A stretch of 61,111 nt of DNA. Origin: Oscillospiraceae bacterium (lineage in GTDB: Bacteria > Bacillota > Clostridia > Christensenellales > Aristaeellaceae). Shown piece by piece: positions 26,259-35,624 of this stretch; within the stretch, counting starts at the first letter, position 1; each line of letters opens with the position of its first letter. Both the position numbers and the translations under genes were made by a program. Under the pieces are notes generated by a model. That model did not search any database. It saw only the letters and a list, made by a program, of their open reading frames with translations, and was not told the origin of the DNA. The DNA lies in assembly GCA_031269355.1 (NCBI GenBank), contig JAISZG010000003.1, positions 1-61,111 of the forward strand. Direction: 5' to 3'.

Positions 26259-27101
26259 TCAGTTGGTTGCCTCTGCCGCCGCCGGTCTTCTGGCGGCAAA
26301 ATCCCACGGCTCGTGAATTTTGGGAACGTCGTTTATCAGCCGCCTCGTGTACGGCGCGCTGGGGCGCAGGATTACGTCGTCCGCGCTGCCGCTCTCCACA
26401 ATTTTTCCGTGCTCCATTATGTACACGGTATCTGAAATATAGTATGCAAGACCGATATCGTGCGTAACGAATATGATAGTCATGCCTATCTCGTCGCGAA
26501 GCCCCAGCAGCATATCGAGTATCGTCGCACGCGAGCACGCGTCTATCATCGACGTGGGTTCGTCGGCGAGCAGTATCTGCGGCTTTAGCAAGAATATGCG
26601 CGCGATCATCAAGCGCTGCATTTGTCCGCCCGACAATTCAAACGGATACTTATTCGTCAGTTCCGCAAACTTTAAATTGACGAAGCTGCACGCCTCCGTC
26701 ATCATCTCGATCTTTTTTTCTCTGGGCAGCCGCCGCCCGCCGCGCATGTTGATACAGTCCAGCAGTACGGTGTCTATCTTGTTAAACATATTATAGGATG
26801 AGAATGGATCTTGGAATATCGCCTGGATTCCCTGCCAGTACGTACGTAGTTTTTTGCGGCTGGAAATATCGCGCCTTTCGCCCAGGAAATAAACCTCGCC
26901 TTCAGTTACGCTCGTCAAGCCGAGCAGCATTTTTACCAGCGTGGTTTTACCGCTGCCGGATTCTCCCACAATAGATATCAATTCGCCCTTGCGAAACTCG
27001 AAATCGACATGGTCGACTGCGGCGACTCTTCTATCGCCAAATCCGTAGATTTTCGTAACGCCCTTGCCGCTTAGGCACAGTGGTTTCGCTTGCTCAGTCA
27101 C
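26259..27101 (-). CDS. Oligopeptide/oligosaccharide ABC importer ATPase, OppF/DppF type
   Basis: One of the two ATPases of the Opp/Dpp-type importer, 280 residues, on the cytoplasmic face. Walker A is GESGSGKTT, the signature LSGGQMQR, Walker [10 protein letters not shown], and the switch His is in VTHD. The start is GTG at 27101, chosen for AAGGAGG nine bases upstream; it overlaps the preceding ATPase gene by eight bases. The usual C-terminal oligopeptide signature extension is short here. Last gene of the operon. Confidence 0.93.
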   Translation of the reverse strand: MTEQAKPLCLSGKGVTKIYGFGDRRVAAVDHVDFEFRKGELISIVGESGSGKTTLVKMLLGLTSVTEGEVYFLGERRDISSRKKLRTYWQGIQAIFQDPFSSYNMFNKIDTVLLDCINMRGGRRLPREKKIEMMTEACSFVNLKFAELTNKYPFELSGGQMQRLMIARIFLLKPQILLADEPTSMIDACSRATILDMLLGLRDEIGMTIIFVTHDIGLAYYISDTVYIMEHGKIVESGSADDVILRPSAPYTRRLINDVPKIHEPWDFAARRPAAAEATN

Positions 27102-28101
27102 GGCCGTATACCTCCTTGAGCCTATCCATTTGATGGACGCAGCGATATCCGCGACCGTCTCCGACATTCGTAAACGCGACGTCGGAAACATAGCACTGCG
27201 CGTACGCGTATTTGCAGCGCTCGGCGAACCGGCAGCCGCTCGGCGGCTTCTTCAAATTGGGAGGAGTTCCCGGGATTGCCTCGAGCTTTTGCTCGCGAGT
27301 TCCGGCTTCCGGCACTATGATCGAGCGCATCAAGCCGCGCGAATAAGGGTGAATGGGGTCGAATACCGTCTGTTCCGCGCCGCCCTTCTCTACGAACTGT
27401 CCGGCGTACATCACGGCGATGTCGTCGGTTACGTTATATAGAAGAGGCAGCTCGTGAGTTATGAAAATCATTGATTTGATGAACCCGCCGCGCATCAGGT
27501 CGAATATCATCTTTATAACCATCTTCTGGCTCGTCACGTCCAACGCGCTGGACGGCTCGTCGGCTATGAGAACCTTCGGAGAAAGGATGGTGGATATGGC
27601 AATAACGGTGCGCTGCTTCATGCCGCCGGACAGCTCGACCGCGTGCTTATTCAGCACGTCGGCGGGCAGGTTTAATATTTCGAACCGCTCTCTTGCTAGA
27701 TCATAAATATCTTTGCGGCTCATATTAGAATCGTGCGCCTGTATTACATCCTCGATAAAGCGGATTATCTTCTGCGTCGGATTGAGCGCGTTCATGGCCG
27801 CCTGCGGAATATATGCGATTTCCGTACCGAGCACGCTCTTTCGAACGTCGTCCGGCGCCATCCCGGTGATCGTTTTCCCGTCGATAATAATCGAGCCGGA
27901 TATATAATGCAGCGGCGCGAAATAGTATCCCATCAAACTCAGCGCGAGCGTGGATTTTCCGCAGCCGCTTTCCCCAGCGATACCAAGGGACTTGCCTTCC
28001 TCCACCTGAAACGACACGCGGTCGACGGCGTATACGTCCTCCCTGAAACGCGTGATGTATTTTGTGGAAAGCTCTTTGACATCAAGCATAATCTTTGCCA
28101 T
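27094..28101 (-). CDS. Oligopeptide/oligosaccharide ABC importer ATPase, OppD/DppD type
   Basis: The partner ATPase, 335 residues. Walker [10 protein letters not shown], signature LSGGMKQR and Walker [13 protein letters not shown] are intact. The C-terminus carries the OppD-type extension with [17 protein letters not shown], which in this family can bind an iron-sulfur cluster. An AAGGAG site precedes the ATG by seven bases. It starts three bases after the OppC stop. Confidence 0.95.
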   Translation of the reverse strand: MAKIMLDVKELSTKYITRFREDVYAVDRVSFQVEEGKSLGIAGESGCGKSTLALSLMGYYFAPLHYISGSIIIDGKTITGMAPDDVRKSVLGTEIAYIPQAAMNALNPTQKIIRFIEDVIQAHDSNMSRKDIYDLARERFEILNLPADVLNKHAVELSGGMKQRTVIAISTILSPKVLIADEPSSALDVTSQKMVIKMIFDLMRGGFIKSMIFITHELPLLYNVTDDIAVMYAGQFVEKGGAEQTVFDPIHPYSRGLMRSIIVPEAGTREQKLEAIPGTPPNLKKPPSGCRFAERCKYAYAQCYVSDVAFTNVGDGRGYRCVHQMDRLKEVYGRD

Positions 28102-28104
28102 ATG

Positions 28105-29358
28105 TCAGCTCCTTAACTGCGGGTTGAACACCTGATCCAGCCCGGTATTCATCAGGTTTAGCGAAAACGATATTAACGCGATCATAACGATTACCGGGAA
28201 ATACGCCCACCATGCGCCGTTTAAGTGCGCGGTATATTGCATGCCCCAGAACATCATCAAGCCAAGCGTAGGTACCTCCGTAGTCTTTGGCCCAAGACCC
28301 AGCATTGAGAGCTGCGCTTCCGAGAGAATGCCGGAGCAGATTTGAAGTATCAGCGCCATCACGACATATGAAGCTATGTATGGCAATATATCCGTTACAA
28401 GAATGCGAATAAGCGAATGTCCCGAGAGTTTCGATAGATTGACATGATCTCGATTTCGCAGCGACAGCACCTGCGCGCGCACGGATCGAGTAGTCCATAC
28501 CCACGACGTAAAGCCGATCACCACCGCGACGGTCGTCGCGCCTCGCGATTCCTGACCTATAGAGTATGAAATCAATATCAACAGCACGAACCCCGGAATC
28601 ACCGTGAACAGATTCGCGAAGAACATGATTATGTCGTCGACTATCCCGCCGACATATCCCGCGAACAACCCGAGCGCAAGCCCGACAAGCGTTGCGATAC
28701 AACCCGCTAGCAGGCCTATCTTCAGCGACGTGGCCGTTGCGGCGAGCAGCTCCTTTAGAGTGTCGCGTCCAAAGTTGTCCGTGCCAAGCGGCAGTACGCG
28801 CACGTTCGCTATGTCCGATACGTTTACGTAATCCGTCTCGCTAACGGTCATTTTCTGCGCGGGCTCGCCGGTCGTTTCGTCGGGCTGAGTTATCGTCAGG
28901 CTCTCCATGTTATATAATCCGGCCAGTTTCGCGTCTACGCGCGCCGCGGCTTTTCTTGCGGCGGATGTCATTCCCTGCGGACGCACATTCTCATCGTAGC
29001 TGTTCCACCAAAGCTGCAGCAGATCGTCCGTGTATTCTATTTGAACTGATTCCTCCGGCAGTCCAAACGCGATCAGCCACGCGCGCATTGTTTCGCGATC
29101 CGCAGGAAGCAGTTTCTTGCCTATGCGGTTGGCTGCGGCGTCGTCCAGCCTTAGCGTATACACTTTGCTTGTATCAAGGCTATCATATATATTTACATAA
29201 GTTCCTGGCTTAAAGAACGTACCTTGCCCTATCATCTGTAAAGGGCTTCCGGGATTGAACAGCGGATATATAGTTATGACAAGCAGTATAAGCGTGATGA
29301 TCGAAAACCCGATCACGAAGTTCGCCTGCCTGAATATCTGCCGAAATGTCGTTTTCAT
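28105..29358 (-). CDS. ABC importer permease, OppC/DppC type, with enlarged extracytoplasmic domain
   Basis: Second membrane subunit of the Opp/Dpp-type importer, 417 residues, whereas OppC is normally about 300. The first membrane segment (about 15-33) is followed by roughly 155 residues before the standard LGTDNFGRD motif at about 190; in ordinary OppC that gap is near 50. The added part is predicted to sit outside the membrane beside the binding protein. The remainder has five membrane segments and a C-terminal end typical of the family. The extension contains no motif I recognise. Confidence 0.92.
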   Translation of the reverse strand: MKTTFRQIFRQANFVIGFSIITLILLVITIYPLFNPGSPLQMIGQGTFFKPGTYVNIYDSLDTSKVYTLRLDDAAANRIGKKLLPADRETMRAWLIAFGLPEESVQIEYTDDLLQLWWNSYDENVRPQGMTSAARKAAARVDAKLAGLYNMESLTITQPDETTGEPAQKMTVSETDYVNVSDIANVRVLPLGTDNFGRDTLKELLAATATSLKIGLLAGCIATLVGLALGLFAGYVGGIVDDIIMFFANLFTVIPGFVLLILISYSIGQESRGATTVAVVIGFTSWVWTTRSVRAQVLSLRNRDHVNLSKLSGHSLIRILVTDILPYIASYVVMALILQICSGILSEAQLSMLGLGPKTTEVPTLGLMMFWGMQYTAHLNGAWWAYFPVIVMIALISFSLNLMNTGLDQVFNPQLRS

Positions 29359-29372
29359 ATTCGATCGTCACC

Positions 29373-30377
29373 TCACTCCGCCTGCGCGGCTTTTATGCGC
29401 GGATCGATTATTCCTACGATGATCTCAATCGCGAACGACGCGACGAGCACCATAATCGTTATGATAAGCGTTACCGCACTGATCAGCGGATAATCCTGCC
29501 CGGTGATCGCCTTGAGTACAGTCGAGCCAAGTCCCGGATACGAGAATATGGTTTCGGCGACCAACGCGCCGCCGATCATAGTGCCGATGGACAGCGCAAG
29601 CCCGGTCACCTGCGGAAGCATCGCGTTTCGAAACACATACCCGACTATCTTTCTATCCTTAACGCCAAGGAAGCGGCTGTACTTTACGTAATCTGCGTTT
29701 AATTCATATATCGACATTGAGCGCATCCCGATCGCCTGACCGCCTATCGATATTAATACGATAGAAAAGAATGGCAGCCAGTAGTGCTCAATTACAGACG
29801 CGATGAACTGTCCGGTTAGTGCGGGCACCATATCAAAGCTGTATCCGCCGGAAGTAGGCAATATTTTCCATGTAATGCCGAACAGCACCAGCAGCGTTAC
29901 CGCCATGCCAAACGCGGGCAGTCCGCCGAGGAACAGACTTATAGGAACGAGGATTTTGTCAAAACCTTTTCGTATATACGCGGCGAGCGCGCCAAGCAGG
30001 TTCCCAATCAGCCAGCCGACGATGATAGCGGGCAACTGCAGGCCGATAGTCCATAGCGCGGCGGATTTTATTATATCCGACACTGGGCGCGGGTATTGCT
30101 GGAACGACACGCCCAGGTCGCCTTTAATCAAGTTGCGCAAGTACAGCAGGAATTGCTTCCACATCGGTTGATCCGTGCCAAACTTTTCCGCGAATTCGCG
30201 GTAGATTTTCTGTACGGCGGTTTGGTTGTTTATGCCTGCGGCAATCTTGCCGGTGATAGCCTGCACCGGATCGCCGGGCATCAGGCGCGGCAGCACGAAA
30301 TTTAGTATGATAGCGAACACCAACGTGATAAAAAACCACATGAACTTTTTTGCGAAGTATCTACTGTATCCCTTCAA
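29373..30377 (-). CDS. ABC importer permease, OppB/DppB type
   Basis: First membrane subunit, 334 residues with six membrane segments. Family features are the N-terminal [10 protein letters not shown] block, GGLPAFG and the coupling region [17 protein letters not shown]-like helix followed by HAMLP-equivalent [15 protein letters not shown]. The start is TTG at 30377, preferred because GGGAGG lies seven bases upstream. The binding-protein gene ends about 155 bases before it, with two hairpins between. Confidence 0.92.
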   Translation of the reverse strand: MKGYSRYFAKKFMWFFITLVFAIILNFVLPRLMPGDPVQAITGKIAAGINNQTAVQKIYREFAEKFGTDQPMWKQFLLYLRNLIKGDLGVSFQQYPRPVSDIIKSAALWTIGLQLPAIIVGWLIGNLLGALAAYIRKGFDKILVPISLFLGGLPAFGMAVTLLVLFGITWKILPTSGGYSFDMVPALTGQFIASVIEHYWLPFFSIVLISIGGQAIGMRSMSIYELNADYVKYSRFLGVKDRKIVGYVFRNAMLPQVTGLALSIGTMIGGALVAETIFSYPGLGSTVLKAITGQDYPLISAVTLIITIMVLVASFAIEIIVGIIDPRIKAAQAE

Positions 30378-30446
30378 TCCAATTCCTCCCAACGCGGTGC
30401 CATTAACGGACGATTAAACAATACGGGCACGCCCCCGAACGCCTCC

Positions 30447-30469
30447 GAATAAAACGGGGCTGCGCCCCG
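30447..30469 (-). terminator. Terminator-like hairpin before OppB
   Basis: On the minus strand CGGGGC-GCA-GCCCCG followed by TTTTATT. It stands downstream of the binding-protein gene and would reduce read-through into the permease and ATPase genes. Confidence 0.75.
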
Positions 30470-30481
30470 CACCGCCAGTCA

Positions 30482-30515
30482 AACGCCCGGGGTTCATGAA
30501 GAACCCCGGGGCGTT
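30482..30515 (-). terminator. Strong GC hairpin downstream of the binding-protein gene
   Basis: Arms AACGCCCCGGGGTTC and GAACCCCGGGCGTT (one bulge) around a short TTCAT loop, 17 bases past the stop codon and without a T-run. It works with the second hairpin at 30447 as a tandem barrier or as mRNA 3' protection. Confidence 0.7.
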
Positions 30516-30531
30516 GAGATTACGCCGTGGC

Positions 30532-32346
30532 TTACGGATTGACCAGTTCCAGATGGTATAGACCGGCTATGCCGTAGCCGTCCGTCAGGTCGGTGGGGGG
30601 AATATTGTATCCGTCGCCCTGCTCGGGATAACCGGTCCATACGGATTCGTTAACCGTATAGAACAGCTGCGGGCGATACATGAGCGCGAACGACGGTACG
30701 TCGGTCAAATAGATTTCGACCGCTTCCGTGTAGAGCGCTTTAAGTTCGTCCGGATCGGTGACGGACGGGATCAGCTGAATGATTTCATCCGCGCGGGGAT
30801 TTGAATACTGTCCCCAGTTGCCGGACCAGTTGCCAGTTCTGCCGATGAATTCGCTGGACATGCGCTGACGCACGCGCTGCCATGGATATGTAGGGCCAGC
30901 GCCGTCTCCGGCATACATGAAGATGTCGTATGAAGTTTGAGTGCCGTCCGTGAATACGTTTTGCACTTCGCTCCATTCGGGGAACAGCGTGGTGATTTCG
31001 ATGCCAATGCCCTTGCCGGCAGCGGCGACGATTTCCATGCTCGCCATCCAGTCGGTCCAACCGTTCGGGCACACTGCGTTGAACGAGAGGTTCTTTCCGT
31101 CGATATCGCGAATGCCGTCGCCGTTGGTATCGACGATGCCAGCTTCGTCAAGCAGCTTGTTGGCGCCTTCGATATCGTTGCCGATCCACTGCAGATCTTT
31201 TACCGCCTCGTGGTCGTACATCGCCTGTTCGCCGTCTGTCGGGATCATCAGCGAGCGCGGGCTTTGAACGAACGTCGGGCTTTGATAAGTCATAGCGTTA
31301 GCGTTGATTTGGTCGTAATCCACAGCCAGGGCGATCGCCTTGCGAATCGCGACGTTGTTGGCGAGGATCGGATTGTTGAAGTTGTAGAAAGCGGATGGGG
31401 TGGATACGCAAATGCCATAGGGCGGTTCGTCGATGTATGTGGAGATAGGCAGATCCTGCTCTTCCCACAGCAGCTGAACGTCCGCGATGAACTGCTGGCA
31501 TACGTCGACTTCGCCTGCGGCCAGCGCGACCTGTCCGGCGGGGTTATCGGGATAGATATTGTGCGCGAGGTATTTTGGAGCTGGCAGGCTTCCGAATATG
31601 GCTACGCCCCAATAATTGTCGTCGCGCGCGAGGATTACTTTCTGATCGTCCGCGTAGAAGCCGCCCGCGTACGGACCGGAGGCGATGAAATCTTCCGCCG
31701 TATCCAGCTTAAACGCGGCGGCGTCGTAGTTGTTTCTCTCCTCGAGCTTTTCGATGTAGCTCTGCGGCCAAATGTAGATTTGCAGCAGCTGATTGACTAC
31801 TTCAAGAGGATTCTTCGCGGCGCCGGAATCATTCAGCGCGGCCTTGAACACCACGGTGTATTCGTCCAGCGCGGATACCTCGGCTATATACTCGGGGAAG
31901 TTTACGCCGTTTGCCGTCTGATATTTGATATGCGTGTCGTATGTATACGCTACGTCTGTCGCCTTTACGGGCGTGCCGTCCGAGAAATGGGCGGCGGGAT
32001 TAATCTTTACCGTGATTTCGGTTTGGTCGTCGTTCCACTGATAGTCGCCGTCCGCCAGCAACGGTATAACCTTGCCGTCCAGCAGGTTATACATATACAG
32101 CGTTTCGTTTACGGGAATGCGACGGCTGGCCGCCTCCGCTATGGCCATCGCGTTGTTCGCGCTGTCCATAAAGATGCTCCATCCGACGACGGAGCCCCAT
32201 TGCTGACCGGCGAAATACAGCGTTTCGTTGCGCGGCAGTTCCGACGGGATCGCCGCCGATTCAGCGACGGCAAAGCTCGCCGTTCCCAGCACGAGACACA
32301 GCGCCATCAGCGCGGCAAGCACGGCGGAAGAAAATTTTCTCTTCAT
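30532..32346 (-). CDS. Extracellular solute-binding protein family 5 (oligopeptide/oligosaccharide)
   Basis: Captures the substrate for the OppBCDF-type importer downstream. It has 604 residues. The N-terminus is a type I signal peptide ending AVA-ES; there is no lipobox. The mature protein has the family 5 layout ([40 protein letters not shown]). Families of this size bind peptides, but several bind plant oligosaccharides, and the glycan-enzyme setting here favours the latter. The ATG at 32346 has GGAGG eight bases upstream; the longer frame would cross the leader. Confidence 0.92.
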   Translation of the reverse strand: MKRKFSSAVLAALMALCLVLGTASFAVAESAAIPSELPRNETLYFAGQQWGSVVGWSIFMDSANNAMAIAEAASRRIPVNETLYMYNLLDGKVIPLLADGDYQWNDDQTEITVKINPAAHFSDGTPVKATDVAYTYDTHIKYQTANGVNFPEYIAEVSALDEYTVVFKAALNDSGAAKNPLEVVNQLLQIYIWPQSYIEKLEERNNYDAAAFKLDTAEDFIASGPYAGGFYADDQKVILARDDNYWGVAIFGSLPAPKYLAHNIYPDNPAGQVALAAGEVDVCQQFIADVQLLWEEQDLPISTYIDEPPYGICVSTPSAFYNFNNPILANNVAIRKAIALAVDYDQINANAMTYQSPTFVQSPRSLMIPTDGEQAMYDHEAVKDLQWIGNDIEGANKLLDEAGIVDTNGDGIRDIDGKNLSFNAVCPNGWTDWMASMEIVAAAGKGIGIEITTLFPEWSEVQNVFTDGTQTSYDIFMYAGDGAGPTYPWQRVRQRMSSEFIGRTGNWSGNWGQYSNPRADEIIQLIPSVTDPDELKALYTEAVEIYLTDVPSFALMYRPQLFYTVNESVWTGYPEQGDGYNIPPTDLTDGYGIAGLYHLELVNP

Positions 32347-32531
32347 TCGGTTTACCTCCCATATTGTTGTGATGCGAAGCGTCGATCCGTCATTGCCACA
32401 TCGCGCGACTTGCGCCAAACGCGAATACCTTAAGGGAATTCCGCTTGTTGCTTCCAATTGATGCTTACAAGTTGCTGCTTCCAATCGAACACGCAAGCCG
32501 ACTCGGCGTATTTATCCGCGATGGAATATAA

Positions 32532-32584
32532 CGAAAACGGTTTCGCTCTACAATTATTATAGCACAGGTTTGTCTTAATTTCAA
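32532..32584 (-). promoter_or_regulatory. Promoter of the family 5 importer with LacI/CcpA-like operator
   Basis: On the minus strand TTGAAA (32579-32584), 17-base spacer, TATAAT (32556-32561). Just downstream, at the expected transcript start, lies CGAAAACGGTTTCG (32532-32545, near-palindromic), which resembles the CcpA cre consensus except for its outermost bases. Repression by a LacI-family protein is likely. The leader is about 200 bases. Confidence 0.65.
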
Positions 32585-32726
32585 TCGATTTGAAAATTTT
32601 GTGCTGTAACTTTGTGAATTTTGTTGATTATATAAAATGGATGAATCTGCGATTTAATATTATGCAGTTTCATTGAAAAAGATATTAGATTTAATTAAAC
32701 TGTATTTATAATAATATTCAAAGAAC
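32585..32726. other. AT-rich intergenic sequence
   Basis: No gene or clear structure is visible between the importer promoter and the SRP RNA gene. Confidence 0.5.
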
Positions 32727-32844
32727 GGATACTCGCGCCAGGATATGTCGCAGCGCCGGTCTAATATCGCTTACTGCTGCTTCCTTCCGGACCTGACAGG
32801 ATTCACGCTTATACCCCGCACGACGCCAAGCGGTCATCGCATCC
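32727..32844 (-). ncRNA. ffs: Signal recognition particle RNA (4.5S type)
   Basis: The minus strand holds the diagnostic SRP RNA apical motif, GTCAGGTCCGGAAGGAAGCAG, at about 32776-32796. Flanking segments can pair: GGGGTAT with ATATCCT, and the outer GGAT with ATCC at the two ends, giving a rod of about 118 bases. This is the short form, without the Alu domain of Bacillus. A promoter lies just upstream. The ends are estimated from pairing. Confidence 0.88.
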
Positions 32845-32852
32845 GCAGATTG

Positions 32853-32881
32853 ATTGTAACGCATTTAAAGATAAAATGCAA
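32853..32881 (-). promoter_or_regulatory. Promoter of the SRP RNA gene
   Basis: On the minus strand TTGCAT, 17-base spacer, TACAAT. The predicted start lies within a few bases of the 5' end inferred from RNA pairing. Confidence 0.65.
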
Positions 32882-32922
32882 TAGCTTCACACAGCGTAAA
32901 ATATTCAAATGACATAATAATA

Positions 32923-33001
32923 TATAATAAGAATCATTATCAAAAACTACCGAGCCTCGGGTCATCGGCAACCCGAACCGCCGCTTTTCGCGGCGATTGC
33001 G
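32923..33001. promoter_or_regulatory. Fur-box-like sequence and two hairpins, no adjacent gene
   Basis: Minus-strand 32923-32941 reads GATAATGATTCTTATTATA, matching the 19-base Fur box at 15 positions. Next to it lie two hairpins: CGGGT/ACCCG (about 32957-32974) and CGCCGC/GCGGCG with a GAAAA loop (about 32978-32994). On the minus strand this follows HxlR and could be its terminator. No iron gene is adjacent. Confidence 0.35.
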
Positions 33002-33097
33002 TTTTTGAAATGATATATTAGCTGGCATCGTTTAGGATGGCGAATATTGCTGCGCTGATTTGTAAGCGACCGGCAATAGATTTTCCGTTATACGCTG

Positions 33098-33472
33098 CTA
33101 TCCGCTTATCGCTTTATCCGAATCCGTTTTTTGTTCCGCCAGCCATTGATTATATGTGGTGCCGAAAAGCTGTATGGCGCTGAGCACCTTGGAAAATTCC
33201 TTGCCCAGTTCGGAAAGGCTATACTCTACCTTGGGCGGAATCTCCATATAAACATGCCGCTCGACAAGCCCCGCTTGTTCAAGGGAGCGCAGCTGCTTTG
33301 TCAGCGAGGCCTGCGTAACGCCGGACAGCCGCTTGCTCAGCTCGTTGAAGCGATATTTATGCTCATTTAAAAAATAGAGGATCATGATCCTCCACTTTCC
33401 GGCAAGCAATCTCTGCACAGTTACATATGGGCAAATACCATATAGCTTTGACAAATCGTCGCTAACGTTCAT
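33098..33472 (-). CDS. HxlR family winged-helix regulator
   Basis: DNA-binding regulator of 124 residues. HxlR features are the N-terminal Cys in GICPYVTVQRLLAGKWRIMILYFL, the recognition region GVTQASLTKQLRSLEQAGLVERHVY and the wing PPKVEYSLSELGKE. The lone Cys at the start of this motif is the thiol by which some members, such as HypR and YodB, sense electrophiles or oxidants. The gene diverges from the Lpl-type importer operon. Its promoter carries a palindrome over the -10, which suggests autorepression. Confidence 0.92.
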   Translation of the reverse strand: MNVSDDLSKLYGICPYVTVQRLLAGKWRIMILYFLNEHKYRFNELSKRLSGVTQASLTKQLRSLEQAGLVERHVYMEIPPKVEYSLSELGKEFSKVLSAIQLFGTTYNQWLAEQKTDSDKAISG

Positions 33473-33494
33473 AATGTTATCCTCTCAAAAAATC

Positions 33495-33530
33495 ATGTTG
33501 ATTATATTCCAACATTGATGGGAATGTCAA
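33495..33530 (-). promoter_or_regulatory. HxlR promoter and operator-like palindrome
   Basis: On the minus strand TTGACA (33525-33530), 18-base spacer, TATAAT (33501-33506). An inverted repeat ATGTTG-N9-CAACAT at 33495-33515 covers the -10, as expected for a self-regulating HxlR dimer. Confidence 0.7.
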
Positions 33531-33585
33531 GTAAAATAAAGTTCGATATAAATAAATTTTAAGTAAATCAAGTACAAAAAAGATA

Positions 33586-33614
33586 TTGACATGCTGCGCC
33601 GTGCGCGATACAAT
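33586..33614 (+). promoter_or_regulatory. Sigma-A promoter of the Lpl-type importer operon
   Basis: TTGACA, 17-base spacer, TACAAT. A leader of about 165 bases follows, with a small hairpin (ATAGC/GCTAT, about 33696-33711); I recognise no riboswitch in it. The promoter is about 55 bases from the diverging HxlR promoter. Confidence 0.75.
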
Positions 33615-33787
33615 ATGGGTCGGTCAGTCGTGCGATGCGAGGAATCTGAATTGTATTAATCTCCTAAAAAATTTAGCTCTAGGTTTTCAAGAATAGCAAA
33701 GAAGCTATCGTAACTGCAGCAATGCCTCATGATTTTTTATCGGCGGATATCCGGATTCCTATGCATTCTTGATGGGGGTGTCGACGC

Positions 33788-34729
33788 GTGGTGCTAGCAA
33801 GAAATAAGGCGGGATTCTGGCAAAGGTTCAGCCAGGCTATTTCAAAACACTATGAACTATACCTTCTTTTTTTACCAGTCGCACTATGGTTCTTGATATT
33901 TTGTTATATTCCAATGGGTGGAATTGTCATTGCTTTCAAGAATTACAAAGTACTTAAAGGTTTATGGAACAGCCCGTGGGTAGGGTTCGCGAACTTTGAA
34001 CGATTCCTGACATCGCCGGCATTCCGGGATACGCTCGGCAACACGATAATCATCAGCCTAATGAACCTCCTCTTTGTATTTCCCGCTCCGATTGTGTTTT
34101 CCATTCTATTAAACGAAGTCCAGCACGTCGGCCCCAAACGTGTAATTCAAACTATAAGCTATTTGCCACACTTTATCTCCTGGACAATTGCGGGCGGCCT
34201 ATTCTATATGCTGCTTAGCCCCAGCCTCGGAGCGGTAAACGGGGTTATCAAATGGATGGGCGGCACGCCCGTAAACTTCATGGGCGAGAGCCGATACTTT
34301 CGCTGGATACTAGTCTTTTCCAGCATATGGAAAACGCTCGGCTGGAGCGCGATTATATATTTGGCCGCAGTGGCGGGGGTGGACGAGGAGCTGTACGACG
34401 CCGCCAAAATGGACGGCGCGGGACGCTTCCGCAGAATTTGGAACGTAACGCTTCCCTCCATTACCAACGTGATAGTGATAATGCTGATTCTCCAAGTCGG
34501 CAGCATCCTAAACGTTAACTTTGAACAAGTATTTGTACTTATAAACAGCGCGCTGTACGATGTGGGCGAGACAATCGAGTATTATATTTATCGGGTCGGG
34601 TTGTTTTCGACTAATAACTATTCGCTAGGCGCCACCGTCGGGCTGTTCAAATCCGTGGTTGGACTTGTGCTTATATTGATAACCAACAAGCTCTCGAAGC
34701 GCATCTCAGAAGACGGGGGTATCTGGTGA
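33788..34729 (+). CDS. Sugar ABC importer permease, LplB type
   Basis: First permease of an Lpl/Ytc-type importer for oligosaccharides, 313 residues with six membrane segments. Family blocks include FCYIPMGGIVIAFKNYK near the start and the coupling loop ELYDAAKMDGAGRFRRIWNVTLP. Two tandem GTG codons open the frame, preceded by a GGGGGTG stretch. The stop overlaps the next gene's ATG by one base (TGATG). Importers of this type usually borrow a shared ATPase, and none is present here. Confidence 0.92.
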   Translation: MVLARNKAGFWQRFSQAISKHYELYLLFLPVALWFLIFCYIPMGGIVIAFKNYKVLKGLWNSPWVGFANFERFLTSPAFRDTLGNTIIISLMNLLFVFPAPIVFSILLNEVQHVGPKRVIQTISYLPHFISWTIAGGLFYMLLSPSLGAVNGVIKWMGGTPVNFMGESRYFRWILVFSSIWKTLGWSAIIYLAAVAGVDEELYDAAKMDGAGRFRRIWNVTLPSITNVIVIMLILQVGSILNVNFEQVFVLINSALYDVGETIEYYIYRVGLFSTNNYSLGATVGLFKSVVGLVLILITNKLSKRISEDGGIW

Positions 34730-35607
34730 TGAAAAAGAGAAAGCCGTTCTCTCTCGCGGATGCATCGTTTAACACCGTCAATTTTTTGATTATGACAGTG
34801 GTCGTATTCATAACGCTGTATCCGTTCTGGTACGTATTGGTGGCTTCTTTCTCATCCATGAACCATTTGTATACAAGCCAGCTGCTTTTGTGGCCCGACG
34901 GCTTGAATTTGACCTCGTATCGGTTTGTGCTGTCCAACGATCGAGTGCCGCGCGCGTTTCTCAATTCCGCGTTCATCGTGGTGGTTGGCACGGCAATCAG
35001 CATGCTTTTGACGACGCTGGGCGCGTATGTGCTGTCGAAACCATACCTTCCGGGACGCAATGCGTTTACCGGGTTCATTGTTCTGACGATGCTGTTCAGC
35101 GGCGGCTTGATTCCGTTTTATATGACGGTGCAATTCCTCGGCCTCATCGATACTATTTGGGCGCTGATCATTCCGTCTGCAATCAGTTCATATAACATGA
35201 TCATTATGAGAAACTTTTTGCAGGGCATACCAAGCGCGCTGGAGGAATCCGCGCACATCGACGGGGCTACCCACTTGCAGGTGCTGCTGCGCATATACCT
35301 GCCGCTGTCCGCGCCGGTGCTGGCGACGATCACGCTGTTCTATGCGGTCAGCTATTGGAACTCGTTTTTCTACGCGATTATATTTTTGAATAGGCAGGAG
35401 CTTCAGCCGATCCAGGTGCTGCTGAGGGAGGTGTTGCAGCAGTCGCGCGTGGACATGCTCGTTAGTGAGGATTACAGGCTCAACTCACCTACGGAGACAG
35501 TGAAAATGGCGCTTGTGATAGTTACAATCGTGCCGATTATCGTAATCTATCCATTCCTTCAGAAATACTTCGTGAAGGGCGTTTTGATTGGTTCCCTTAA
35601 GGGATAA
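34729..35607 (+). CDS. Sugar ABC importer permease, LplC/YtcP type
   Basis: Second permease, 292 residues with six membrane segments. The coupling loop EESAHIDGATHLQVLLRIYLPLSAP is intact, and the C-terminus ends in KYFVKGVLIGSLKG, the hallmark of the YtcP/LplC group. The ATG at 34729 is used with GGGGG upstream; a GTG directly before it is also possible. The binding-protein gene follows after 17 bases. Confidence 0.92.
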   Translation: MKKRKPFSLADASFNTVNFLIMTVVVFITLYPFWYVLVASFSSMNHLYTSQLLLWPDGLNLTSYRFVLSNDRVPRAFLNSAFIVVVGTAISMLLTTLGAYVLSKPYLPGRNAFTGFIVLTMLFSGGLIPFYMTVQFLGLIDTIWALIIPSAISSYNMIIMRNFLQGIPSALEESAHIDGATHLQVLLRIYLPLSAPVLATITLFYAVSYWNSFFYAIIFLNRQELQPIQVLLREVLQQSRVDMLVSEDYRLNSPTETVKMALVIVTIVPIIVIYPFLQKYFVKGVLIGSLKG

Positions 35608-35624
35608 TATAAGGAGGAAAGACA

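Noticed and set aside
32834-33028. 64-codon minus-strand frame over the Fur-like site and hairpins
   Set aside because: It crosses the SRP RNA promoter and two stable hairpins and has no ribosome site.
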